A stretch of 64,000 nt of DNA, taken from NCBI GenBank assembly GCA_002353295.1, contig DEJG01000008.1, positions 160,829-224,828 of the forward strand, given 5' to 3'. Every line of letters begins with the position of its first letter. Position 1 is the stretch's first letter. Below, one piece after another: positions 56,874 through 64,000 of this stretch. The stretch is from Prevotella sp. UBA2754. Its GTDB lineage: Bacteria; Bacteroidota; Bacteroidia; Bacteroidales; Bacteroidaceae. The translations under genes were made by a program, and so were the position numbers. The notes under the pieces are model-generated. The model saw only the letters and a list, made by a program, of their open reading frames with translations. It was not told the DNA's origin and made no database searches.

Positions 56874-59312
56874 TCATGCACTATACAATTGTCGTTGCAA
56901 TTCAAAGTAATGTTTTCGGATATCGGCAACAGACATCTGTAGCTTCTCTTTTGCATCACTCATCGAATTGAATTTGATGGTGATGAAAGTCTTTAGCTTG
57001 TCCGTTCCGAGTTCCTTGAATCCATTGCTGGCATAGTATTCCAAAATCAGGTTGTCGAATTCTCGCTGCTCCTTATTCAGAGAATCTACATATTGTTTCT
57101 TCACAAGCTCCACTCTCTTGATTCTCTCGATAGGAGTAGAGTCATAGGCTATGTATTCCAGCACATCGAGCAAGTCGCACTTCTGCATCTTCAGCATGTT
57201 CTTCAGGAGGTTCAGTTTTTCCTCGGCAAAACCTGCTTCATCCAGCGTCCTCAACAGCTGTTCGCGAGTTTCAGGGTTAGACCATTTTTCTCTCAAATCG
57301 TCGGCTCCTGAGAAGAAATCGGGAATCCTACCGAATAGCTTATCAACATACTCTTTGAGCGAGATAAATTCATCACCGAAGAATATCTTCTGCTCCCAGG
57401 TCGTTTCGAGCGACAGCCTTCTGCCATTAGACAGCTTGATGTCTATCAGATTGGTCTTTGGTCCTTCACAGGTACAGGGCAGATTGCCGCATACCGGGCA
57501 CACTAAGGGTTCGCTTACTATAAAGGAGCCGTCCTTCTCACCTTCTGATGGGCGAGACCTCTTCTTGCAGGTACAAGGCCAGTTGCCGCATACAGGGCAG
57601 TAAGTATCACCATCCCATTCCGGGTCTTTGAACATTTCGGTTGCTCCTACGAAGTCGTAGATAGTGAAATAATACTTCTTGTCAAACAAGCGCGTGCCAC
57701 GACCTATTATCTGTTTGAACTCCACAATATTCTGAACGGGACGCATCAATACGATGTTACGCACGTTACGGGCATCCACACCAGTACTCAACTTATAGGA
57801 TGTGGTCAGTATGGTAGGCAACAGCTTCTCGTTGTCTTGGAAAGTTCGCAACGTTGCTTCGCCCACTTCCCCATCATCAGCAGTCACTCGCTCACAATAG
57901 TTACTGGCAGGACGCCGCTTGTGCTTATTCACCATATCACGGACAATCATAGCATGTTTCTGTGTGGCACAGAAGATGATGGTCTTTTCGTCTGGGTCAA
58001 TCTTGCCGAGCAGTTCCTCGACACGATGTTCGTCACGCTCCTTAATCTGTATTCTGCCGTTATAGAAGTCCGATTCCGTATATATTTTCTCTGGGTCAAC
58101 TTCTCCACTTCTCACCTTATCACCCTCTTTGTACTGATAGTCGTCGATATTGCTTGTAGAGATTTCAACACGGAAGGGGACAAGGAAACCATCCTCTATG
58201 CCCTGTTTCAAAGAGTATGTATATACCGGATTGCCAAAGTAAGCATAGGTATTGGCATTGTCCTTTCTTCTTGGTGTGGCAGTCATCCCCAATTGATAAG
58301 CGCTGTCAAAGTACTCCATCAACTTTCGCCACTCACTTTCGTCATTGGCTCCACCTCTATGACATTCGTCTATAATAATGAAGTCAAAGAAATCCCGCTC
58401 ATACTGCATGTAGTATGGCTGGTCTTGCGAGCCTGCTGGCAGTGTGATGCCCTGCTCCTCCGCCTTCTGTGCATTGGGCGAAGTCATCATTGTCTGGAAA
58501 ATGGTGAAGTACAGGTTGCGGGCTGTTGGCACCTTGTAGTTGTTCTTCTTCAACTCCTTGGGAGTGACACGACACATGGCATCTTCTGGGAACTGGTCGA
58601 AATCGTTGATAGCTTGATTGGCAAGAATATTTCGGTCGGCAATAAACAGAATTCTTGGCGCACGTTCTACGCCCTTGGTGTTCCATTTCGTTTGCGTCAG
58701 CTTCCAACAGATTTGGAAAGCCGTATAGGTCTTACCCGTTCCTGTTGCCATCGTCAGCAGGATGCGGTTGCGCTGCTTGGCTACAGCCTCTAGCACATTC
58801 TTGATGGCTATCTCCTGATAGTAGCGAGGCTGGCGGCCTTCCGTACGTTTAAATGGGCAAAGATTGAATTTATCACGCCACGGATTCTCTTCTGGGAAGG
58901 TCATCTGCCACAGGTCTTGTGGCGTTGGGAAATCGTCTATATCATATTCCTTGCTGGGTATGATATATTCTCCCTTGCTATCCTTCACGCCCATGTCGAT
59001 GAACCATATTTCATTGCCATTGGTGCTATAGGTATAGCGAATCTTCAGTGCATCGGCATACTCCTTGGCTTGCCCCACACCTTCCGACACATCCTTCTCG
59101 TCGCTCTTGGCCTCTATCACCGCCAGTTTGATACCCTTGTATTCCAGAATATAATCTGCCTTTTTCGGATTCTTATGGCCTGTGGTAGTGATACGTCCTG
59201 GTGCAATATAGGCACTCTGCTCCACGAGTATCTTGCTGCCTGGAACAATGCTCCAGCCAGCATCCCTCAGCTTGGGGTCTATCTTATTCAGTCGGGTCTG
59301 CGCTTCGTTCAT
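56874..59312 (-). CDS. hsdR: type I restriction enzyme, R subunit (EcoEI-like)
   Basis: DNA translocase and nuclease subunit, 812 residues. The nuclease has Asp53 and Glu67-x-Lys69 (IEAKS). Helicase Walker A ATGTGKT is at 189-195, and motif II reads IIIDECHRGG. VQNIVEFKQIIGRGTRLF is the later helicase motif. Between helicase and C-terminal domain are two nearly identical cysteine clusters, CPVCGNWPCTC (572-582) and CPVCGNLPCTC (605-615), with C-x2-C-x4-C-x-C spacing. It is the last gene of the hsd operon, four bases after rhuM. Confidence 0.95.
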   Translation of the reverse strand: MNEAQTRLNKIDPKLRDAGWSIVPGSKILVEQSAYIAPGRITTTGHKNPKKADYILEYKGIKLAVIEAKSDEKDVSEGVGQAKEYADALKIRYTYSTNGNEIWFIDMGVKDSKGEYIIPSKEYDIDDFPTPQDLWQMTFPEENPWRDKFNLCPFKRTEGRQPRYYQEIAIKNVLEAVAKQRNRILLTMATGTGKTYTAFQICWKLTQTKWNTKGVERAPRILFIADRNILANQAINDFDQFPEDAMCRVTPKELKKNNYKVPTARNLYFTIFQTMMTSPNAQKAEEQGITLPAGSQDQPYYMQYERDFFDFIIIDECHRGGANDESEWRKLMEYFDSAYQLGMTATPRRKDNANTYAYFGNPVYTYSLKQGIEDGFLVPFRVEISTSNIDDYQYKEGDKVRSGEVDPEKIYTESDFYNGRIQIKERDEHRVEELLGKIDPDEKTIIFCATQKHAMIVRDMVNKHKRRPASNYCERVTADDGEVGEATLRTFQDNEKLLPTILTTSYKLSTGVDARNVRNIVLMRPVQNIVEFKQIIGRGTRLFDKKYYFTIYDFVGATEMFKDPEWDGDTYCPVCGNWPCTCKKRSRPSEGEKDGSFIVSEPLVCPVCGNLPCTCEGPKTNLIDIKLSNGRRLSLETTWEQKIFFGDEFISLKEYVDKLFGRIPDFFSGADDLREKWSNPETREQLLRTLDEAGFAEEKLNLLKNMLKMQKCDLLDVLEYIAYDSTPIERIKRVELVKKQYVDSLNKEQREFDNLILEYYASNGFKELGTDKLKTFITIKFNSMSDAKEKLQMSVADIRKHYFELQRQLYSA

Positions 59313-59316
59313 GATG

Positions 59317-60339
59317 CTATTCGTTATCTTTATTATCTTCTTGTTCCACGATTCTTTTTTCCAAATCCTCCAGCATCTTCAGATCATCGGCATCAGCAGC
59401 TTGCGCCTCCATCTGTTTGCGCTTGGTGTTGAAAACATCATAGACCTGCTTGGCTTTTTCCTCAGCTTCATAGTTCGTAATACTACCAGCACCTTGCAAG
59501 ATGTCTTTTTCCTGAAATGTCAGCAGACTGTCCACATTCTTGCGCCAATAGTCAAGCGTGAGATCACGGCGCCCCTTTACCCGTTCTTCGGCACTTGTCA
59601 GAAAGATATCTACCAAGCGGTTCAATGAGTCGATTTCCTCAGTCTGCAGGTAGTTCTTGGCGATGATTACATCACCCTTTCGCACTATACTGCCTTTCCA
59701 TGTGGTGAGCCCCATATTGGGCTGTGTGGCATCTGCGCGACTGACAATCAATTCTGCCGCCGTCTGATGAGTGACGGCATAGAGCAGTTTGTTTTGTGTC
59801 TCTGCAAAGAACATCTGAGTTGCCTTGTCGCTCTTGTCATAGTCGCTGCTGAGCGCAAACAGATCTCGTATCTTCTGATAGAATCGCTTCTCTGAAGCCC
59901 GGATATCACGGATGCGAAGCAGTAACTCTTCGAAGTAGTCAGGTCGTCCGTCAGGATTCTTCAGCCTTTCATCATCCATCGTAAACCCTTTCACCAGATA
60001 TTCCGTCAGATGCTCTGTGGCCCACTGTCTGAACTGAGTGCCGCGAACACCTCGCACACGATATCCTACGGCTATAATCATCTCCAATGAGTAGAATACC
60101 ACATTGTAATTCTTGCCATCAGCGGCAGTAGTCAAATATTGTTTGACAACTGAAATTTCGCTTAACTCCCTATCTTTCAATATATTAGCTATGTGATGAC
60201 TAATTAATTGCTTCGAGGTGGCAAAAAGTTCAGCCATCTGTTGCTGATTCAGCCAAATCTTGCCATCCTTAGCATAGAGGGTTACTGATGCACGTCCGTC
60301 AGCTGTGCGATAGATGATGATATTCTGTTGTTCGTCCAT
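59317..60339 (-). CDS. rhuM: RhuM-family protein
   Basis: 340 residues. IIIYRTADGRASVTLYAKDG at the start and WLNQQQMAELFATSKQLIS, a helix-turn-helix-like segment, are typical of RhuM, a family first noted in Salmonella pathogenicity islands and frequent beside restriction systems. GYRVRGVRGTQFRQWATEHL lies in the middle, and the C-terminus is helical with charged residues. It sits between hsdS and hsdR in the same operon. The family has no settled biochemical role; DNA binding or system control is conjecture. Confidence 0.85.
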   Translation of the reverse strand: MDEQQNIIIYRTADGRASVTLYAKDGKIWLNQQQMAELFATSKQLISHHIANILKDRELSEISVVKQYLTTAADGKNYNVVFYSLEMIIAVGYRVRGVRGTQFRQWATEHLTEYLVKGFTMDDERLKNPDGRPDYFEELLLRIRDIRASEKRFYQKIRDLFALSSDYDKSDKATQMFFAETQNKLLYAVTHQTAAELIVSRADATQPNMGLTTWKGSIVRKGDVIIAKNYLQTEEIDSLNRLVDIFLTSAEERVKGRRDLTLDYWRKNVDSLLTFQEKDILQGAGSITNYEAEEKAKQVYDVFNTKRKQMEAQAADADDLKMLEDLEKRIVEQEDNKDNE

Positions 60340-60346
60340 ACTTTAT

Positions 60347-61543
60347 TTATTCAAATACTTGTCTTAATATTGCTTGTTTCAATGCGTCGCACTCTTGAGA
60401 AATCTTCTCGAAGTTCGCTTGCAGACGGTCAACCTTCGATTTGAGGGTGTCGAGAGTGGCGACGATGCGTTGCTGCTCGACTATTGGAGGATATGCAATA
60501 ATTATGTCAGCGAGCCTTGTTAAAGCTAACTTTGGCTGTGCAGAAATCTTAGTACTTTCTGTTTCTTGGCGAATAAAGTCAGGAGATATTGTTGCGTAAT
60601 ACATGAATCTTTGGTTAATTTCTTTAGAAAGAATCAAGCGACATGCATTTTCTGTAAGATTTGCACCATCTAACTCCTCTGGTATAATACCTGACTTTCC
60701 TATAGTACCTGCTATACTAATATAAATATCTTCTTTATTGATAATGTACCTTTTTATTTGCTCATATACCTCATCCGAAATATATTGAATATTACCTAGG
60801 TCAACAGTTCCATATTCATTGAAATCAGCAACCCTAATATACTTATGACCTGTTGGCTCTGATAGCAATTTCTCACCTTTAGGAAGGCGCTTTCCACCTT
60901 TTATTTCTGCTATATCTCCTAATTTCTTCTCCTCCCACCCTTCTTTTGGTTCAAGCATTTCTTTGAGTGATGTTTGGAAGAGGGCATTGGCTTCATTGAG
61001 GGATTTTTCTGCATTCGCCTTCATCGCATCTATCTTCGCAAAAGCAGAGTCAAGATAATCAACAATGGATTGCTGCTCGGAGAGAGAAGGGATAGGAATT
61101 TCTATCGTTTGAAATTTCTTAGCACTTACACCACCAATAAGACCAGTAAGTAGAGAGAAAAATTGCCCTCTAAAATTATCCGATTGAACAAAGTGGTAAA
61201 TGAACTTGCCTTTTATGGCTTTATCTTTAGGTGTAATACAGAATAGTTTATTACCAAAGCACACATCTTTTTCTACGTAAGCAAATTTCTTTCCTGCACT
61301 ACCACCTTCTGCACAAATAAACACAGAATTGGCTGGAGCAACTTTAAATTCTTCGTAGTTTGGAATTCGTACTCCATTATTATAATCTATTGTTCCTAAA
61401 GGTGAAACGTCTTTTGTGGCAATAAATGGTAACCCTCCAGTAGCACCTAAAAAGTGTTTCTTTTTGTAATCTGCATTAATACTATTACCATTGTATATCT
61501 TACAGATCTCACCTAAGGTTTTATATTCCCACCCCTCTTTCAT
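60347..61543 (-). CDS. hsdS: type I restriction enzyme, S (specificity) subunit
   Basis: 398 residues containing two target-recognition domains of about 190 residues, each beginning with a similar phrase: KEGWEYKTLGEICKIYNG at 2-19 and KEGWEEKKLGDIAEIKGG near 200-217. A conserved helical spacer follows each, such as LSEQQSIVDYLDSAFAKIDAMK. The two domains determine the split DNA target; the target cannot be read. Their DNA is visibly A/T-richer than hsdM and hsdR. The ATG overlaps the hsdM stop in an ATGA. Confidence 0.93.
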   Translation of the reverse strand: MKEGWEYKTLGEICKIYNGNSINADYKKKHFLGATGGLPFIATKDVSPLGTIDYNNGVRIPNYEEFKVAPANSVFICAEGGSAGKKFAYVEKDVCFGNKLFCITPKDKAIKGKFIYHFVQSDNFRGQFFSLLTGLIGGVSAKKFQTIEIPIPSLSEQQSIVDYLDSAFAKIDAMKANAEKSLNEANALFQTSLKEMLEPKEGWEEKKLGDIAEIKGGKRLPKGEKLLSEPTGHKYIRVADFNEYGTVDLGNIQYISDEVYEQIKRYIINKEDIYISIAGTIGKSGIIPEELDGANLTENACRLILSKEINQRFMYYATISPDFIRQETESTKISAQPKLALTRLADIIIAYPPIVEQQRIVATLDTLKSKVDRLQANFEKISQECDALKQAILRQVFE

Positions 61544-62997
61544 TTCACCATCTCCATGATTTCGTTGATAAGTGTCTGATTCTCCTGACCGAGTGCAAAG
61601 ATGTTTTCGGCAATCTCGCTGGGTGTGCGCTCGTCAACCTCTTCTACCTTATTGGGATTCTTTACGCTGAGGTCGCAAGCATCGTCAAGGGTGCTCACAT
61701 CGAGCGTCCATGAGTGTTCGCTCTCTGCCTTTGTCTTCTGCAAAGTGAGGAACTCCTGCATATCAGCCTCAGTCAGCGGTTGCGTCTTGGTGAAGTGCTT
61801 ATCCACCTGATAGTACCAAATCCGGGTCGTTGGCTCGCCCTTGGTAAAGAACAGCACAACGGTCTTCACGCCAGCACCTGTGAACACACCCGAAGGCAGG
61901 TCGAGGATGGTATGCAGATTGCAGTTCTCCAATAGCATTTTTCTTATTGCACTGGCATCGCCATTGCTCAGGAATGTATTCTTTATCACAATGCCCGCAC
62001 GACCACCAGCCTTCAGCATCTTAATGAAGTGCTGCATAAACATATAAGCCGTTTCTGAAGTGCGAATCTCAAAGTTCTGCAATACCTCGCCACGCTCATT
62101 GCCGCCAAAGGGAGGATTGGCAAGGATGACATCCTTGCGGTCGCTCTCTTGAATAGTTGCAAGATTGATGGCAAGGGTGTTACCATGCGTGATGTTGGGG
62201 GCAGAAACCCCGTGGAATATCATGTTCATCGTGGCAATGATATAGGGCAAGCCTTTCTTCTCTTTGCCATAGAAGGTGCTTTTCTGCAATATTTCGTGAT
62301 CCTTCACGCTCTTAATCTTGTCCTTCATATAGAGGAAAGCCTCACAAAGGAAACCTGCCGAGCCACAGGCTGGGTCATACACCGTTTCGCCTATCTTCGG
62401 GTCAACCACACGGATAATGCTGCGAATCAGAGGACGTGGTGTGTAATACTCGCCACCATTGCGCCCTGCATTCCCCATACGTTGGATGTTGCTCTCGTAG
62501 AGCACCGTCATTTCGTGCTTGTCCTCGGCACTTTGGAAGTGGAGTTCATCAATCATATTGATAATCTCTCGCATATTGAATCCAGAACGTATCTTGTTGT
62601 GCAGTTCGCCAAAGATTTCTCCTATCTTGTATTCAAGGCTGTCTGTCTGCGTAGCTGTATTTTGGAAGTCTTTGAGGTATGGAAAAAGTTTCTGGTCAAC
62701 AAATTCCACCAGGTCGTCGCCACTCATGGCATTGACGGTATCCAGCACCATCTTACCCGTCTGAGGGTCACGCTTCTTAGGCGTTGCCCATTGGCTCCAG
62801 CGGTAGAAACCAGACACCAGTCGTTTATAGGTTTTTCCGTCCAGTTCGGCTTCTTCCTCGCGTTCTGTTTCAAGGTCGTCGAGATATTTCAGAAACAGCA
62901 TCCATGACTTCTGTTCCAGATAGTCAAGCTCGCTACCACATCCCTGCTCCTTCCAAAGAATCTGGTCGATAGCCTTAAAAGTATTTTCGTATTTCAT
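61540..62997 (-). CDS. hsdM: type I restriction enzyme, M (methyltransferase) subunit
   Basis: N6-adenine methyltransferase subunit, 485 residues. The N-terminal helical domain ends before the SAM motif DPACGSAGFL at 208-217; the catalytic NPPFGG is at 294-299. The start MKYENTFKAIDQILWKEQGC at 62997 is typical and lies about 60 bases past the -7 element; the longer open frame to 63120 crosses the promoter. It is the first gene of hsdM-hsdS-rhuM-hsdR. Confidence 0.96.
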   Translation of the reverse strand: MKYENTFKAIDQILWKEQGCGSELDYLEQKSWMLFLKYLDDLETEREEEAELDGKTYKRLVSGFYRWSQWATPKKRDPQTGKMVLDTVNAMSGDDLVEFVDQKLFPYLKDFQNTATQTDSLEYKIGEIFGELHNKIRSGFNMREIINMIDELHFQSAEDKHEMTVLYESNIQRMGNAGRNGGEYYTPRPLIRSIIRVVDPKIGETVYDPACGSAGFLCEAFLYMKDKIKSVKDHEILQKSTFYGKEKKGLPYIIATMNMIFHGVSAPNITHGNTLAINLATIQESDRKDVILANPPFGGNERGEVLQNFEIRTSETAYMFMQHFIKMLKAGGRAGIVIKNTFLSNGDASAIRKMLLENCNLHTILDLPSGVFTGAGVKTVVLFFTKGEPTTRIWYYQVDKHFTKTQPLTEADMQEFLTLQKTKAESEHSWTLDVSTLDDACDLSVKNPNKVEEVDERTPSEIAENIFALGQENQTLINEIMEMVK

Positions 62998-63058
62998 ATA
63001 TCTATAGTTGCATTGTAACTCAATTAGTGCATATTTCGTGGTCTTTAGAATCTGACTA

Positions 63059-63066
63059 CAAAGATA
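63059..63066 (-). promoter_or_regulatory. promoter -7 element of the hsd operon
   Basis: Minus-strand TATCTTTG, 61 bases upstream of the hsdM ATG. No -33 box was clear. Confidence 0.55.
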
Positions 63067-63207
63067 ACACTTCTTTTTCAGAAAGGGAAGGATTTGAGAG
63101 AAAAATCTTATGGCGGTCAACGTTTTTTAGGAAAAGGGACAACCACCTCAGGGGAAGCAGACAACTATACCTGATGAAAAAGTCAACCTTTTCAGAATGT
63201 TTTGCGT

Positions 63208-63236
63208 GCGAACAGCGAACAGATAACAGATAACAG
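63208..63236 (+). repeat. heptad tandem repeat in the hsd/HU spacer
   Basis: Two copies of GCGAACA are followed by two copies of GATAACA and a final G, a 7-base period. The array also serves as the left arm of a large inverted repeat. Confidence 0.85.
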
Positions 63237-63372
63237 TTTTTTAATTTCGCAAAAAATACTGGTATTATTATTTTTATTATATATATATTATATATAATAT
63301 ATATATAATAAAATATAAATACACCTATTGTTAGGCTGTGAATCTCAGAATTAGAAACTGTTATCTGTTCGC
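63215..63372. repeat. outer inverted repeat flanking the A/T palindrome
   Basis: GCGAACAGATAACAG (63215-63229) is repeated in inverted form at 63358-63372 with no mismatch. The arms enclose 128 bases, with the perfect palindrome close to the middle. Confidence 0.85.
63272..63313. repeat. perfect 42-bp A/T palindrome
   Basis: Every base from 63272 to 63292 pairs with its mirror position to 63313 with no unpaired loop, and all are A or T. It lies in the 628-base gap between hsdM and the HU gene. The rest of that gap holds the two promoters and an A/T-rich spacer without genes. Confidence 0.95.
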
Positions 63373-63452
63373 ATTCGTGCAATTTGCAAATTTGGGTGCT
63401 CAAAAGTGTAAATTCTGACCCTTCTAAATTTGGTGGGGTCATGAAATTTTCG

Positions 63453-63460
63453 TACCTTTG
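63453..63460 (+). promoter_or_regulatory. promoter -7 element of the HU-related gene
   Basis: TACCTTTG with TTTG at 63429-63432 and a 20-base spacer. The leader to the ATG at 63626 is about 160 bases; a small stem GTGGT/ACCAC (63476-63489) lies near its start. Confidence 0.75.
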
Positions 63461-63625
63461 CATTGTCAATCGGAAGTGGTAGTGACCACGGGGATTAAGG
63501 AGAAAAATTGCGGGCATTGAGTCTTGAAATAACGTGCATTAATGGTAGCAAAATTTTCTTCGGATATCCGCCAGCCGCGCGACAGAATCTAACTTATTAT
63601 TAACTATCAAAAAACATTACAAACA

Positions 63626-64000
63626 ATGGCAATTAAAGTTATCGCCCAACGCCGTGAGGTTAAAATCGGCAAGAATCCTGGTAAGAAATTCGTGATGCGT
63701 CCCGACCTCTACACGCCCATGCAGGAGAAGAAGGTGTTCGCTGAGGCTGCCACGCATTCGGGTATCTCCGCAGGTGTTATCAAGGCTGCCTGGGATGCAG
63801 CAGGTGAAGTGCTCCGCACGTGGGCAACAGAAGGTCACTCAGTACCTCTGCCGGGTCTCGGCACCATGCGCTTCAGTGTGCGTTCGAAGGCTGTGGAGAG
63901 CTTGGAGGACGTGAAGGCTGGACTGATTACCACCCGTCGCATCGTGTTCACTCCCAGTGTGGAGGTGAAGGACGAGCTGAAGAACACCGCCATTCAGATT
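63626..64000 (+). CDS. HU-related DNA-binding protein, cut by the window end
   Basis: 125 codons are visible with no stop. MAIKVIAQRREVKIGKNPGK and the later PLPGLGTMRFSVRSKA match the extended HU-related family of Bacteroidales, in which a HU fold bends DNA. Members are usually about 150 residues. From memory, these genes often precede small and amidase genes beside mobile functions in Bacteroides, which cannot be tested here. The long leader is unusual for this window. Confidence 0.88.
   Translation, partial: MAIKVIAQRREVKIGKNPGKKFVMRPDLYTPMQEKKVFAEAATHSGISAGVIKAAWDAAGEVLRTWATEGHSVPLPGLGTMRFSVRSKAVESLEDVKAGLITTRRIVFTPSVEVKDELKNTAIQI

Noticed and set aside
57837..58793. Long plus-strand open frame of 318 codons inside hsdR
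   Set aside because: It is antisense to conserved HsdR helicase sequence, has no family motif, and shows the composition expected of a shadow frame.
62149..62907. 252-codon plus-strand frame inside hsdM
   Set aside because: Antisense to the conserved HsdM catalytic region and without recognisable domains.
63056..63517. 153-codon minus-strand frame across the palindrome
   Set aside because: It runs through the A/T palindrome, both repeat arms and the hsd promoter, and its sequence is low-complexity Ile/Tyr where it crosses the palindrome.

Overview
The window reads as chromosomal DNA of a Bacteroidales bacterium, most likely Prevotella or a close relative. The signs are repeated TAnnTTTG-type -7 promoter elements, weak or absent Shine-Dalgarno sequences, and families typical of the phylum: DUF4293, DUF4468, a Porin_10-like beta-barrel, a Nudix-type arabinose regulator, a SusD-like protein, a type IX-like sorting tail and an HU-related protein. 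No rRNA, tRNA, CRISPR array, transposase or integrase was seen.

Layout. 1-4988: an ABC-F ATPase, then grpE-dnaJ-folC. 5095-8784: a galactose operon (mutarotase, MFS carrier, galactokinase) closed by a hairpin, then a lone glycosyltransferase. 10125-19313: an arabinose operon (lipoprotein mutarotase, sodium-solute symporter, Nudix-like AraR regulator, araD, araA, araB, secreted GH51 arabinofuranosidase). 19394-26026: valS; a leftward bamD / omega-like RNA polymerase subunit / DUF4293 unit; uvrB. 26105-29246: an envelope unit with a DUF4468 protein, a 57-residue membrane protein and a putative porin. 29243-36009: an HD hydrolase, menA, a pseudouridine synthase with a 58-residue membrane protein, a LUD protein, an alpha/beta-hydrolase fused to DUF1653, and iorAB. 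36098-43963: a tightly packed rightward run of ruvC, a double ABC ATPase, a small secreted protein, uxuA, a UxuB-type reductase, rlmD and an O/P-type porin. 43953-50948: a polysaccharide region with a flippase and five glycosyltransferases, interrupted by rpsP. 51045-56680: secreted proteins, including a SusD-like domain fused to a large unknown N-terminal region, preceded by a tiny protein with a type IX-like sorting tail. 56874-62997: a type I restriction-modification operon hsdM-hsdS-rhuM-hsdR. 62998-64000: a repeat-rich spacer with a perfect 42-bp A/T palindrome, then an HU-related gene cut by the window end.

How the genes fit together. The sugar genes suggest a plant-polysaccharide diet: arabinose is released by the GH51 enzyme and enters through AraA, AraB and AraD; galactose is handled by galactokinase; glucuronate-derived fructuronate by the UxuB/UxuA pair. 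Each of the two sugar operons has its own mutarotase, one predicted cytoplasmic and one a lipoprotein. The parts least explained by ordinary housekeeping are the SusD fusion with its long leader, the RhuM-containing type I system with a doubled cysteine motif in HsdR, the nested inverted repeats beside hsdM, and a GC-rich patch inside valS that suggests intragenic recombination. Promoter calls are pattern matches by eye. Family assignments come from recognised motifs, not from searches.
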